A stretch of 64,000 nucleotides of DNA from Castanea sativa. Taxonomy: Eukaryota; Streptophyta; Magnoliopsida; Fagales; Fagaceae. Below the pieces are notes generated by a model. It worked only from the letters and a program-made list of their open reading frames with translations. It made no database searches and was not told the origin of the DNA. Both the position numbers and the translations under genes were made by a program. The stretch spans positions 51,747,464 through 51,811,463 of the forward strand of contig NC_134015.1 in assembly GCF_040712315.1 (NCBI RefSeq), written 5' to 3'. Positions 10,903 through 22,873 of the stretch are shown in pieces; positions within the stretch are counted from its first letter, which is position 1; each line of letters opens with the position of its first letter.

Positions 10903-12316
10903 TCAATCATACACTAAAAGTTCTGGGTCATCTACACTGCAAATCTCCGATTCCATCATAGCCCTCAAATTCAGGGTTCCATCTCCCTCCAATGAAACAC
11001 TGAAACTTTTCTTTGAGAGACTACTTATGTGTGTTAGACCAGCCTCAAGTGAGACTACAGCTGGAACTGGCGGAGACGGTCCATGGTTACTAACGTCCCA
11101 ATGCAAAGTTTCTGGCATCACATACCCATTCCTTTCAAACTTCTCCCTCATTGCTTCATCCTTGGCAGTGGCTTTTGGCATTTCAGGGCCCTGCACATTT
11201 TGAAGGTACTGCAAATAGCTTTCACGGTCATGTTTAAAGAATGCCTGCCTGTAATTTCTCAACGCAATAGACGAGATTCGATCATATCGAAGCAAGTTCC
11301 ATTGATTGGCACTCATATAAGTTTCTGGTAACTCCAGGGCTTTGCAAAGTGGGACAAGAACTTCTTTCTGTAATCGATTTCGGACTCTGTAAACGTAGTG
11401 ATCCTCATCAATCCCTTTGTATTCAGGACAAGAATCATATGGGAAAAGCCTCCGAGCAACACTCTCACAAAATAAAGTTGAACGATCATAAGAAGAGTAA
11501 AGAGAAGGGCACCATTTTGAAGCCAAACTGATTTTTTCTATCCGCCCAGAATCCAAGTGCTCAAGGTCGGCCTTAAGTAGCTCAACAAAGAGATCAGAAA
11601 TCCGATCATATAAGAAACGGTACTTTGGATCATACTTGTACCTCTCAATGGCGTTTTTTGCCATCCTATTTATTTTGTCATTTCTCTCGGTAGCCTTCTC
11701 TTGTTCAGCATTCGCCTTATCTTTCACAGCCCTTCTTCCATATATTCGCTCTGTCCTTATAAGTTCTTCCCTGCTGTAGAGTGTGTCATTACGATAAAAT
11801 TCCATGGTGCTGCCATTGACAATCCGAAAGAAGATTTCCAGCAAGTCTTTCAAACACGCAAATTTGGCAAATGTCTTCAAATTGCATGCTAGCGTTTTAG
11901 GGTGGTAATGGTGGAGCCAAATAGCTAAAATAGAACTCCTCTCTTCTTTCATTTCTCAAATAATTAGTGTTCCTCAAAAGGCACATGAGTTTGAGGGTGG
12001 TAAGCGGACAGTGGTACCAAGACATCTCCAAAGAGTGCATAAAACCAGCTAATGTTTTCATTTTCCTAAACTTTTCATAAAATTCAAAACATGGATCGGC
12101 TTCTTCAACTTCCAGTGAAAGCCCGTATTCATCAAAGAAAAAGTCTTGGGCATCAACTAGACTTGGAATCGCAGTAACTGTTGCATGAGGGATTTCTGGA
12201 GGCCCAAGCGGTAGAAATGGAAAAGGGTTTAAATCTGCTGATGAGCTCCTAGGACAATTAGAAAACAACACCTCAAAGACAATGCACCAGAAGAAATTTT
12301 TCTTAAACCAGTCCAC
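10903..12316 (-). pseudogene. DUF2828-family remnant lacking the vWA domain
   Basis: Two overlapping minus-strand frames make one protein. The upstream frame (12316 down to about 11935) has LGPPEIP, an acidic linker and CPLTTLKLMCLLRN. The downstream frame (about 11945 to 10903) has WLHHYHPKTLACN, AIERYKYDPKYRFLYDRISD, SLASKWCPSL and YRVRNRLQKEVLVPL, then EKFERNGYVMPETLHWDV and FSVSLEGDGTL. This is the order of plant DUF2828 proteins (Pfam PF11443, about 600-650 residues, with a C-terminal von Willebrand A-like part). A frameshift separates the halves near 11940. The stretch expected between YLQYLQNV and MREKFERNGY, which in the family holds the vWA metal-binding site, is absent without loss of frame. 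The family's role is not established. It is most likely a decayed paralogue. A functional shortened protein using only the 349-residue frame is possible but less likely. Confidence 0.7.
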
Positions 12317-12793
12317 CTGGCTGTGATAGCTGCAGTCCTTTTGATAGAGATGCCAAAGAGTGAAAATCCAAGGTGACTCATACTTGACACTACTACCTGA
12401 TGAGAATTATAGTTTAAGATCAAAGGACACAAAATCAGATAAATTCATGATAAAACTATTGACAACAGGACAGCATGTTAAGAACGAAGAGATGTAAGCT
12501 ACCAATTGGAATCCACTGACTGCTGATTTTGTTAAGCGAGAAGAGGTAAAAAAGTACCCCCAAAAAAAAAACCGTGCAAAATAAGAAGCAAAATGGGAGT
12601 AACAATTACCAGGCAATCAATCCTTTGTGAATTCGAGGCTCAATATTGAAGATGAACAATTTTCCTCTGCTAAACGGCGAAGTGAAACCGAGACGCTAGT
12701 GCTCGCTCTGGGCGGGTTTTCGCTCTAGGTGTGGTGGCGGCATGGTTTAAATGATGGGGGAGAGAGAAACGTAAAGAAGAAATATATGCAAAA
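12317..12793. other. Upstream region of the DUF2828-like remnant
   Basis: There is no convincing coding sequence. The region would hold the 5' UTR and promoter of the minus-strand remnant. Pyrimidine-rich and AT-rich patches are present. I could not define a TATA box or a splice pair with confidence. Confidence 0.3.
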
Positions 12794-12796
12794 TAA

Positions 12797-13123
12797 CGCT
12801 CTGTTTGTTTCAACAATGATGTTTTCTAGAAAATGAGTTATTTTCTTAAAAGCATTTTCTATGAAACTATCTCATTTTCCAATGTTTGGTAGCAACTTTA
12901 AATGAGTTGAAAAACAACCTCCTAACTTCCCTTATTTAGCTTGCTGTGAGATAGAGTTGTTTTCCAAAAAAATTTAATGGAAAACAATCTCTAAAAATAA
13001 GACATACTTTTTATATTGACCAAAGATAGTTTTCCTTTGACTTATCTTTTTTTATGCTACCAAACACTAGAAAACAAAAAAAACTATCTTTACACCAAGT
13101 TTTCCATTGAAACAAACGGAGCG
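12797..13123. mobile_element. PIF/Harbinger MITE (327 bp)
   Basis: The ends CGCTCTGTTTGTTTCAA and TTGAAACAAACGGAGCG are inverted repeats. TAA flanks both sides (12794-12796 and 13124-13126), the PIF/Harbinger target duplication. Inner subterminal words (GGTAGCA, TTTTCCAAT, AAACACTAGAAAA) match the ends of the larger element starting 33 bp downstream, so this is its deletion derivative or a cross-mobilised relative. Confidence 0.85.
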
Positions 13124-13360
13124 TAAGAAAGAAAACTTTTTTAAAAGTAAAATAACGTTCTGTTTGTTTCGCTGGAAAACTATCTATATAGATAGTTTTC
13201 CATATTTTTCAGTGTTTGGTAGCACAAAAAAAATTTAGTCAACGGAAAACTATCTTTAGTCAATGGAAAACCCTAATAAAAATAAGGCTTATTTTCTATG
13301 GAATGTTTTCCAATTTTTTTTTTCGGAAAACGATCTCTCTCTCAGCCATCACATCTCTCC

Positions 13361-13368
13361 TATAAATA
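13361..13368 (+). promoter_or_regulatory. Candidate TATA box of the Harbinger element
   Basis: TATAAATA follows a CT-rich stretch. It precedes a pyrimidine-rich leader whose first exon appears to end at a GTAAGC donor near 13443 (CTCAAG/GTAAGC). The position, ~200 bases inside the left end and upstream of both ORFs on the same strand, suits the element's own promoter. The ~2-kb gap to the transposase ATG would be a leader intron. Confidence 0.45.
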
Positions 13369-13717
13369 TTATCTTTTTCTTTACTCTCTCTAGCCGCGGG
13401 AAACAACTATTTCTAGCGCCTACTCTGTATCACAGTCTCAAGGTAAGCTTTCAATTTTCTCCTTCTCTTTGCTTTTTCTCTCCTTTCTTATTCTCACTGT
13501 CTCTCCCACTCTAGTCTCTCCTCTTTTCACAGGTCTCTCTCTATCTATCTCTCACGGTCAGCAACTCTTCCTTGCACTGGTAATATTTCGTTCTTCTGTA
13601 CAAAAACCCCAATTTTATAGTTTGCTTCGGCATTTATTGTGGGGTGTGGGTAGTTTGAGTTGAAAACTTATGGGCAAACTTTTGCTTTGATCTAGTAGAT
13701 ACGCTTATGGGCAAAGA

Positions 13718-14278
13718 ACTGTCATACTATTTTTATATTATTAAATGATAAAAACAGAAGAAGATTGAGCATTCTTTCTGATGTGACATTGGTCATATGG
13801 GTCTTAATAATTGGAGGTCAAAGTCCATGTTTGGTTCTTGTTAGTGGTGAGAAACTGGCCAGTTGGAAGCATCAGAGTGAATCTTGGTTCCTTTTTTTAT
13901 CACTTTGATACTACTTTCCTGGGATGTGACAGTTCTTTCTGGTCCTATGTTTCTGAGTTCTTTGTGGGTCATGCAGAAGTACAAGCAAATCACTTTCAAA
14001 TTGAGCAATTGATTTGCAATAACGGCTTTCTCGTGGGTCAGTTTCTCACCACTAACAAGAACCAAACATGGACTTTGACCTCCAATTATTAAGACCCATA
14101 TGGCCAATGTCACATACCAGAAAGAATGCTCAATCTTCTTCTGTTTTTATCATTTAATAATATAAAAATAGTATGACAGTTCTTTCGGGTCCTATGTTTT
14201 CGAGTTCTTTGTGGGTCATGCAAAAGTACAAGCAAATCACTTTCAAATTGAGCAATTGATTTGCAATAACGGCTTTAT
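13718..14278. repeat. Inverted and direct repeat cluster inside the Harbinger leader
   Basis: A ~145-base arm (13718-13860: CATACTATTTTTATATTATT through GTGAGAAACTGGCCA) recurs inverted at about 14033-14183, with a ~170-base loop. The loop's CCTATGTTT...AACGGCTTT segment (about 13942-14028) recurs in direct orientation at 14188-14276. Transcribed from the element's promoter, the arms would form a long, near-perfect RNA hairpin. It probably arose by an internal inverted duplication. Confidence 0.8.
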
Positions 14279-15454
14279 CACTTTGATTATTTGATCTAAC
14301 TAGTTTAACTTCCTTTACATACTCTGCTGCCTCCTTGACTAATGAAGTCACTCTACAGAGAAGGATTTTTTTACAAGATTTTATCAATGAGTTGTTTAGA
14401 TGATTCTTTGGATGAGGGAACCACCTCTAAATTAACTTTACCTTTTAACCAACTAAAATTTTCTGCTTGGTCTGCAGCATTTTGAGCTTGCTTTTTATTT
14501 TTTATTGATGTGAATTATGCAGATTGTGAAGTGCTTTATTAGTAATATTAGAATCCTCTCTCAATGTCTGGGGAATTAAAATTATTAAAGAGTTGTTTTT
14601 TGTTGTTGTTGTCCTTGTATTGAGAAAGTTCCTCATTTGCCAATTGGAAATTGAGCATCTCAAGTAGAACATTTATAATTGTATTATCTGTGAACTAAGT
14701 TTTACTACACACTTTATAATATTATTTTTAGCTCTGATTTTTTTTAATTAATATTATTTTTAGCTCTGATTTTTTTTTTTTACTCTACTGACATAATACA
14801 CAGGAAAAGACTTGATTGTCATCTTAGAAAGTAGCTAGAGCTTATATGGCATTGCCACCAGAGCCTTATAACATTGGCTTTGTGATTTTATTTGAACTTG
14901 ACTTCAATTAACAAAGGTATGCATGATGAACCTATTCTGACCCTGAAAATACTGTTGGAAGTTAGAACAAATTAAGATTTCTAGTCTGCCTCTCGCAGAA
15001 ATAGAACTTGTCACCTCATGCCTCTTGTGAACTGACTTGGGCATGTCAAACTAAGGTAATACTTGTTTAGTATCTCAGGTAGAACATCATTAGCAGAATT
15101 AGTTTGCTAGATAAAGCAGAACTAGTTTGCTAGAACATCTTTATTCTCTACTCCTCTACCATTCGTACTCTTGTTCTCACCCAAGTGAAAAAAATTTTAA
15201 AAAAACAAGTAAGGGCAAATGTCCCTCCTTCACCATTTATTACCTTGTCAATTTTTAGCCTCTAATAACAAACTCAAAAGTTATTGTTTCTAGTACGTAT
15301 GGAGTGATGATGTTGTTACCTTATAGTTTAGTCTTATTAAACTTAAAGTGGTCATTTTTTATGAATTGTTTTCTTTAAGTATCTGTGTATATGAATGCTT
15401 TCTTTAAGTACACATTTAATTTATACTCATCATTTTTTTTTTGTGGAAATATAG

Positions 15455-16816
15455 ATGGATAACCCATCACTTCCTGCTGCCATAATGGGGGCAGCTACAT
15501 CTGTTATTGCTGTGGGTGTTGTTATTTTGAAAGGACTAAGATCTAGGAGAGTTATGCCTAGAGAACCTCATGTCAATCGAGAGTATGAAAGAGAGACGTA
15601 TATGAATGATATTCTTTGTAGAGGTGATGCGCGTTGTCTCCATAATATAAGGATGAGACCCATTGTAGACCCATTGCTTTTTATGCGCTATGTAAAATTT
15701 TGAGCGAGAGTAATCTACTTCAAGAGACCATTCATATGTCCATTAAAGAACAAGTATTAATTTTTTTACACATTATTGGGCATGATGTGAGGTTTCAAGT
15801 TGTTGGTGGGAGGTTTTATAGATCAGTTGAGACAGTGCACCGATACTTTAGACATGTCCTTAGAGCAGTTTTGCAATTATACAAACACATGATTAGAGAG
15901 CCTGACAAAGATACACCCTTGGAGATAAGAAATAGCAGCAGGTTTAGTTCCTATTTCAAGGTAAATTACAAAGGCTTCATTTTCCTTATTTTTTTTATAT
16001 ACATATAAAGATATTAGATAAATGTAACTTATATTTATCGTAATTAGGATTGTGTGGGAGCTATTGATCGAACTCATGTTCGTGCATCTGTTCCAATTCA
16101 AATGCAAGGAAGGTTTCGCGGCCGAAAGGATGGAACAACACAAAATGTCCTTGCTGCTGCTACCTTTGACTTAAAATTCACTTATGTATTAGCTGGTTGG
16201 GAAGAAAGTGCACATGATTCACATGTCTTAAATGACGCACTCTCTAGGCCAAGGGGATTAAAAATTCTTGAAGGTATTATAGGAATAGAAAGTGATTTTA
16301 ATATGGATAATAGCTTTTGGAGTGATTTCTTTTCCTTTTGACTATGGACGTGTAGGTAAATATTATCTTGGTGATGCTGGTTATGGAGTTCGGAAAGGAA
16401 TTATATCCCCTTATCGTGGTGTTCGTTACCATTTGAAAGAGTTTAGTGATAACCCGCCAAGTAATGACAAAGAATTATTCAATCTTCGCCATTCTTCTTT
16501 ACGCACTAGCATTGAGTGTTGTTTTGGGGTTTTGAAGAAACGTTTCCGTGTGTTAGATGCAAAACCTTTTTGGTCATTCCCAACACAAGTGGATGTAGTC
16601 TTAGCTTGTTGCATAATTCACAATCATATAATAGGAGTTGACCCTTTAGACTCAATTATGAGCAACGGGCTTCGTGGTAGTCCACTTGCAAATGATAGTA
16701 CAAGTAGAAGAGTCCAACAATCACAAAGGGAAGTCCAAGAAGAAAATAGAGAATGGGTTCAAAAACGGGATGATATTTGTCATAAAATGTGGGAGGATTA
16801 TAATGCTATGGAGTGA
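15455..16816 (+). pseudogene. PIF/Harbinger DDE transposase (HARBI1-like), frameshifted
   Basis: Exon 1 starts MDNPSLPAAIMG at 15455 and covers the helix-turn-helix-like N-terminal region (IRMRPIVDPLLF; ETIHMSIKEQVLIFLHIIGH; ETVHRYFRHVL) to a donor near 15960. Exon 2 (about 16048-16274) opens with the first catalytic Asp in DCVGAIDRTHV. Exon 3 (about 16356-16816) has the second Asp in YYLGDAGYG and the Glu in RTSIECCFGVLKKRF, then CCIIHNHI. All three DDE residues are therefore present. A 1-nt frameshift lies near 15690-15703, where the frame ends RYVKF-stop while the continuation SESNLLQET is in another frame. The length, about 400 residues, is normal. Unless the frameshift is a sequencing error the gene is inactive. 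Confidence 0.8.
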
Positions 16817-17002
16817 TTTCACACTCTTTATATTAGTTGGTTGTGTAATGGATTTTTTTGGTTTCATATTATCAAGACTTTTATGTTACAATTATTTTTG
16901 TTTCTCAGGATACCCCCAAGTCATATTTTGTATTAAATATTGTTTATATTCTTCTTTCCTTTTTGTCTCATTTTTCTTGTGAATATCATTGTAATAGAAT
17001 TG

Positions 17003-18033
17003 CAATGGGAAATACAAAGGATACTTAAAAGGTCAAGGACACCAAGACCAACTTCAGGTGGTCACAACCAATGCAGAATTTATTACTTGAGATACTTGCA
17101 GATGAGGCTCTTCATGGCAATAAGTAATCCAACACATTTAAACATGCATCATATGCTAAAGTAGCTGAAGCAATTACTGAGAAATTTATGACTGAATGTA
17201 CTCTAAAGCATGTGAAACATCGCTTTAAAACACTCAAAACCAATTGGAATACAATTGCATTACTTCGTAATAAGAAAAGCGGGTTTGGATGGAATGATGA
17301 TTTAAAAATGATCACCTGTGATAGGACAGTGTATGATGAAGAAGTCGCGGTAAGAAACTTTTATTATTTTTATTTTATAGGTAGAAACTTTTTAGTTTAT
17401 ATCATTGTAAAGTTTAAATTTTTTTTCATTATTCTTATTGCTCTCATATTAGTTTTTGACTCTTTTCATTTCTTTTTCTTTTTCATTGTTTCTTTTCCTT
17501 TCTTTACATAGGCACATCCAAATCATGCACAATTTCTAAACAAGAAAATTGAGATGTTTGATGAGATGGCTTTGGTTGTGGGTAAGGATATGACTACAGG
17601 AGGTTTTTCCAAGGGAGTTGGTGATATAGGTGTAGAAGCATTGGATGACTCACCTCCGCTTGTTGATGCAGATGTTGATGACATATCCAAAAAGAAGCAA
17701 GTTGATCCCTCACATGTGGCTTCAAATGAAACAATGTCTCACAGGAAACGAAGTCATGCTACTATGATTGAAGATGCTATTTACCAAGATTTGTCTATAC
17801 AACTTGGTAAGGTTGCCTCTGCAATAGAAAAGATTTCTGGAAATCAGCTAAATTTTGGTAGTCTTTATGAAGAAGTTATGAAGATGGATGGGTTTGAAGA
17901 AAATATGCTTGCGGCTGCATTTGACCATTTGAATGGGGATGAAAAACAAGCAAGGTCATTTATGTTGAAAAATGACAAGCTCCGTAGACAATGGCTGCAG
18001 AACTTCTTTGACAACTATTTAAGCCAATTTTGA
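17003..18033 (+). pseudogene. PIF/Harbinger second protein, Myb/SANT-like
   Basis: The frame from ATG 17003 has a Trp-containing Myb/SANT-like zone (FRWSQPMQNLLLEILADEA, then YAKVAEAITEKF, LKHVKHRFKTLKTNWN and SGFGWNDD). It ends at a donor near 17349, with an acceptor near 17512. Exon 2 continues AHPNHAQFLNKKIEMFDEM through an acidic linker to a C-terminal helix-rich part (FDHLNGDEKQARSF...) ending at 18033. In this superfamily the Myb-like partner assists nuclear import and DNA binding of the transposase. Two in-frame TAA codons (17024-17026 and about 17123) interrupt exon 1, so the N-terminal domain cannot be made. The second exon alone is open for 159 codons. Confidence 0.75.
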
Positions 18034-18650
18034 TTACGTAGGTGCATTTTTGTTAGAATTTATGCTTTTCTATTTGGACAATTTGACATTTTGGTATTTA
18101 TCAAACTATTTGGCGTCTAGTTTGTAGGTTTCAAGATCATTTTAATGGGCATTGGTTTTCAACTTTTAGTTCTTTTGTTTCATGGGAATGTGGATCTAGA
18201 AGCAACTTTTAGTCCTTTTGTTGGCTAAAAATTATTTTAATGTGGAATGATTGGTTTGCCATTGTTACTAGTGGATATTGATTGCATAATTTTGGTGGTT
18301 AAGAGTGTAAGTGCCATGCTCAATCATGACATAAAGCTGAGAAAGTTATCTGCTACAAAGGGGTAGGATGGTAAGACTTAAGCACTTCTTGGCAATATGT
18401 GTATCTCTATTCACTTGGTATTGATGGTTAGAGTTCCAGAGCCACAAAAATTGCAGTGGTATAATTACAATGAGATAGTTTTCTAAAAAAATGAGATAGT
18501 TTTCCAAAAAATATTTGTGCATACCAAACACTAGAAAACATTCTCAAACTCATTTTCAAGATCGTTACCAAACACTAGAAAATGAGATAGTTTTCCAAAA
18601 AATATTTTATGGAAAATGACCAGTTTTCCAGAAAACATTAATGCTGAAAC

Positions 18651-19032
18651 ATTAAAAAATTAGATTGCAAAAAAAGAGTATGATTTTAATGGTTCTGATA
18701 GCTTAATTAGTAATTTATTGTAGTTAAATAATGTATTTGGATTTTTTTCCCCCTACTTTGGAATCTCTATACTTTAATTTTGTTTATACTGGTTTAGGAA
18801 TTAAATTTTAGTTTGTTTTCAAAAAAAAAAGAAAGAAAAAAAAAGAAGATATTTAGAGTTCGCCTACACCCGAAATTCAATTGAGGAGTACAAGTATGAT
18901 CCAAACTAGGAAGCATTGGCCATGGCAATCGGCAAGCATTGGTTGGAAGAAAGAGAGCAGAGCTTTAAATATGCAGGAGGGGCTCGAGCCTTGATGGATT
19001 TCTGTGTGACATAAGTGATGTCAAACACATTT
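18651..19032. other. Intergenic, no gene recognised
   Basis: AT-rich DNA with an A-rich tract at about 18820-18845, then ~170 bases of more balanced composition (18850-19020) that could be an old exon or element fragment. No protein match is recognised in any frame. Confidence 0.3.
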
Positions 19033-21288
19033 GACTTCAATACAAAACACCCAAAAATCAATTGAGATTTTAACTTAGATTGAACATAAAATTCTAAAGG
19101 ATATCATTTTCGATTCTCTAGTACTATTGAGATCTAACAGTAGTTGAATTGTGACGTTATAAATAATTTTTAAAAAATTAATAATTATAAAATAAATAAA
19201 TACATAATAAGTTTATAAATAGTAATATTACAAATTTATAATCCATCTTCTTCTTCTTTAGCTTTCCTCTCCATCTTCTTCTCATTTCTCAAATGTCCAA
19301 ACCCACTTCTAAAAACCCAAAAATCACGATCTTGGCTTCGGAGCACAACTTGGGTTTGTTGTTTCCAATGGTATTGTTGCTTAGTTTTGTTGTTTTCTAT
19401 TTTTTGGGTTTGTTGTCTCCAGAATTGGGTTTGAGGTTTTGAGAGTTAGAGAGATCAATTAGATGTAAGTGTTTAGGTTCAAGTTTAGAGAAGAGGCAAA
19501 GGCTGAGGTTAAACCATGGAGATTTGGTCATAACGATCCGAAGGTTCTGAGATTAGAAGAAAGAAGTGTTGGCCATGGAGGTTAGGCCAAGATTTTGAAG
19601 AAATAAGTGTTAAAGGAACTCCAGTCTCGACTTAAAGACTTTATTTCTACGTAGATAAATTTTCACCTCAATTCTGCCAGCGTATAGAACTCGAGTATCT
19701 AAAACTCAAGTTGCTACAGTGAACTTGAGTCTAATGAACTTAAGATGTTAGTTTCTTAAATAGTTTAAAAACCATACTAACTAACAAAATTTTTAGTAAA
19801 ATGGTTATTTTGCAAAAGAGTAAGACTTAGATATAGTACTTAGGTATTGTTCCTTAGGTTCCTCTCTTAAGATTCTGTCATGTGGCTTTTTTCTCATGTA
19901 TGAAAATGTATTTTTTAAGTTAAGTAACCACATAGCAGAATCTTAAGAGGGTACCCTAAGAAACAGTACCTAAGATATTGTATTTAAGTTTTGACCTTTG
20001 AAAAAATATTTGTTTGGCTAGCCTAATATTAATCCTATGTCACACCTGCCAAACATTTGTGAACTCAACATTTTCAAACCGTAGGGAACAGTACCTTTTT
20101 GGGTCAGAGAAAGTGGCTTAGGGAACAGTACCTTCAAGAAGGCCCAACAAAAAAACAGCCTTTTAGGCCCAAGCATATATGATTTGCAGGCTTGTATTCT
20201 CAAGTCTCAACCAACAAAATCACAAGTGGAGCCGAAAAACATGGCCAAAAAGTGTATTGAAAATTTAAAACTTGAAAATTGCTTCTTATGCAATAAAAAA
20301 TAATTAAAAGAGAAAAGAAAAGAAGCAGCATAGATCATTGAAATACTTTCTCCTTTTTTCAGAGAATTAACACTTATTCAGACCAAGTTTGACCACAGCC
20401 CGAACAATGGCAGATTTTGGAGAAATTTCACTACTTTCATCTGCTTTCTAATTGTGCCCAAAATTAGATATCAATAATAGTTTGTTGACAAAAGTTACCA
20501 ACATTCACTATAAATGGTTAGTTTTACAAAAGAAGAAGCTGAACCAAATGGCAGTAACACTTCAACATGCAAGGATTACGATTTAACCATTCAACAATCC
20601 AATCTTTTACTTATATTTACTAGATTTGAAAACTTTTTTATTTTTATTTTTGGAATAAGCTAGATTTGAACTTAGGGCAATAGCTTACTATTAATTGACA
20701 TGAAATTGATGTTTTTATGATTCAACTATCAATAAGATAGGAAGATAACATGTCCCGATAATGCACATGACTAACTTACTTAGTTGGGTTAAATAATAAA
20801 TGGTCATGTGCAATGCACATGACAATAACTAGTATCATCTTCTTATTAATGACTAGAGCCAAACTTTGTCATTGATTTAATGCATTTTCTAAAAAATGCC
20901 CATAAATATAACTAATAGTGTAGTTACTAGTTAGGAGGAAATTGGTAGCAATCTTTTTCTCTAGGACGTGAAATAGGTGAGAATGATTATGATACTTTAT
21001 AGGGCAAATTGCAACTTACCCAACTGTGATTTGGCCGAAATTTAAGTTGCCTACCTGTGGTTTAAAAATTGACATTTTACCTACCTAAGGTTCACTCCTT
21101 TAAGTTTTCGTAACCGTAACCGTAACCTACCTCTGTACTTTCACCATTAAAAACACACAAAAATTAACAAAAACATAAAATCTAAATCTAAAAGCATATT
21201 TCTTAAAATGATGAAACTTTAGCTTAAGAACATTCTCTAACTATCAATCTAAAATCAAACACACCACAAATTAAGATACTTAATATCT

Positions 21289-21322
<34 letters not shown>

Positions 21323-22007
21323 AAATTAATATCCTTCAATGGATAATCAAAAAAGTTGGATTAGGTGGGTTATAGAAACCTAACGGAGTGAACCTCAGGC
21401 CGGGGTGGCCCAACAAATTTGGAGGTCTAAGACAATATATTTAAATGAAGTCTTTTGTTATCACTTAAATAATATTTAATTTGTGTTTAATATCATATTT
21501 TTTTATAACAAAAATCCAATCCTTTTATTTTGTAATATGCAATTTTTTTTTTTTGGAAAATATGTTATAACTATAACAAATTTTACTAAAAAAAACTTAC
21601 AAACAATGTAGAAATGAATGTGATTAGTGACACTTCATGAAGATAATAAACAAGTATTTGAATTAATGATATTAGAGACATTATAAATTTTACAACGTGA
21701 GGCTTATAAGGATGTATCACAAATAACAAAAAGTAATTCAAAAATGCATTTAATAGGTTACTGACGTCAACATATCATATTAATTATCACATAAATTTGT
21801 AAAGTTTTCAAGTAAAATTAATAATATTTCTAGCATCTTCTTATCAGAATTATTTCTTGTTGTTGGTGACACATGTATTTATAAGACACATGTAATTTAA
21901 GTTGTATTATCTCTAGTATTACTCAGTTATTTGGGACTTCTTAAAAGTAGAGGAAAAATTTAAAACTATTTTTTCTTCTGTATCTCCAAAAAAATATTTG
22001 TAAAAAA

Positions 22008-22040
<33 letters not shown>
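19033..22040. repeat. Dispersed ~3-kb duplication, copy 1
   Basis: From GACTTCAATACAAAACACCC at 19033 the sequence matches 24241 onward almost base for base (a few percent substitutions and small indels) up to a (TA)n microsatellite at about 22010-22042. It contains a 134-bp MITE, the left end of a MULE-like element, a (CA)n tract at about 21290-21319 and TE-like fragments, but no gene. The copies are direct repeats separated by ~2.2 kb that include a copia LTR. Confidence 0.9.
19840..19973. mobile_element. Palindromic MITE (134 bp) in duplication copy 1
   Basis: TTAGGTATTGTTCCTTAGG...CTCTTAAGATTCTG is mirrored by CAGAATCTTAAGAG...CAGTACCTAA. The flanks GATATAGTA and GATATTGTA agree at 8 of 9 positions, suggesting a MULE-type 9-bp duplication. 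The same MITE is at 25049-25182 in copy 2, so it inserted before the segment was duplicated. Confidence 0.65.
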
Positions 22041-22045
<5 letters not shown>

Positions 22046-22268
22046 ATTTTTGCCCCAAAATTTGGGAGCTCATTTATTAATCGTAAGATGTGGTATCCCC
22101 CCATCCCCTTAACACCCTACTTGCTTTCACTGCCTTGCCTTCCTCTAGGCGGTGGCCTAAATCGCCTAGGTCTAGAGCCAGCCCTAATCTTAGGTGGGTA
22201 AAATGTCAACTTTTAAAGTAAGCAATTTAGAGTTTAGCTAAATTACAAAAGCATAAGTTATAATTTGC
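21001..22268. mobile_element. Possible MULE-like element with nested TE
   Basis: The left AGGGCAAATTGCAACTTACC zone and the complement of the right end (GGAGCAAATTATAACTTATG...) align for about 90 bases, both running into TTGACATTTTACC(T/C)ACCTAAG. Inside, CAGGCCGGGGTGGCCC near 21396 and TCTAGAGCCAGCCCT near 22187 may be the ends of a further nested element. No clear target duplication or transposase is present. Copy 2 holds only the left part. Confidence 0.4.
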
Positions 22269-22873
22269 TCCTATTTAAAATCACGTCTAATAGGACTACC
22301 AAAGATGTATTGTCCCTTCTCCTAAAGAAGCCCGAGGAGAAGAAGAAGCCTGATCAAAAGAAGCCCAATAAAAAGGCCCAACTTTTCATACCCTATATGC
22401 CTCACTCCTCACAACTACTGGGTATGTGAAAGAATGGGTGGTGTTGTCCATGTTGGCCAATGGCAGGAGCCCAATTGTCGACCATGCTCTCTATATATAT
22501 AAAGAAATCTCACGAGTTATGGAATAATTAGATTGTAAATCAAAAGGAATTTCTCATTCAAATTAATTAAGAAAGAAATCTCTTAAGGAATTTTTTTAAA
22601 TGAGCATAAAAGGAAAAATAAAGTTTTCATTTTTGTTATATTTTATAATCAACATAATCACTTAAGTACATAAGTATATTATTATACTCTAGGGTTGACA
22701 AATTATTTTTATACGGGTGTGCAGCGTTTTAGTCCCTTTATTTTATAATAATTATAATAATGATTAATAATGTATAACTCAATTAAAAAATCCTTTTTTT
22801 TTTTGTTTAGTGGAAATATTTTTTTAAAATGAGCATAAAAGGAAAAAATAAAGTTTTCATTTTTATTATATTT
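22269..22873. other. Unidentified repeat-like DNA
   Basis: No gene is recognised. A ~60-base direct repeat (GAGCATAAAAGGAAAAA...AAAGTTTTCATTTTT) occurs at about 22590-22653 and 22818-22878. A TATATATATAAAG box sits near 22490 with purine-rich text upstream, as in LTR promoters. I could not close an element boundary. Confidence 0.35.

Larger units (their letters stand above)
13156..18650 (+). mobile_element. PIF/Harbinger transposon, autonomous type, decayed
   Basis: The left end CGTTCTGTTTGTTTCGCTGG follows a TAA. It is followed by a perfect 28-bp palindrome (about 13174-13201) and TTTTCCATTGAC-like subterminal words. The right subterminal zone (about 18480-18650) has the complementary words TAGAAAATGAGATAGTTTTCC and ...GCTGAAAC. 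The terminal ~10 bases corresponding to AACAAACGGAACG are replaced by ATTAAAAAATTAG, so the right end is lost. Between lie a TATA box and leader, a DDE transposase (15455-16816) and a Myb/SANT-like partner (17003-18033). This two-gene order on one strand is characteristic of plant PIF/Harbinger. Both genes carry lesions. Confidence 0.8.
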
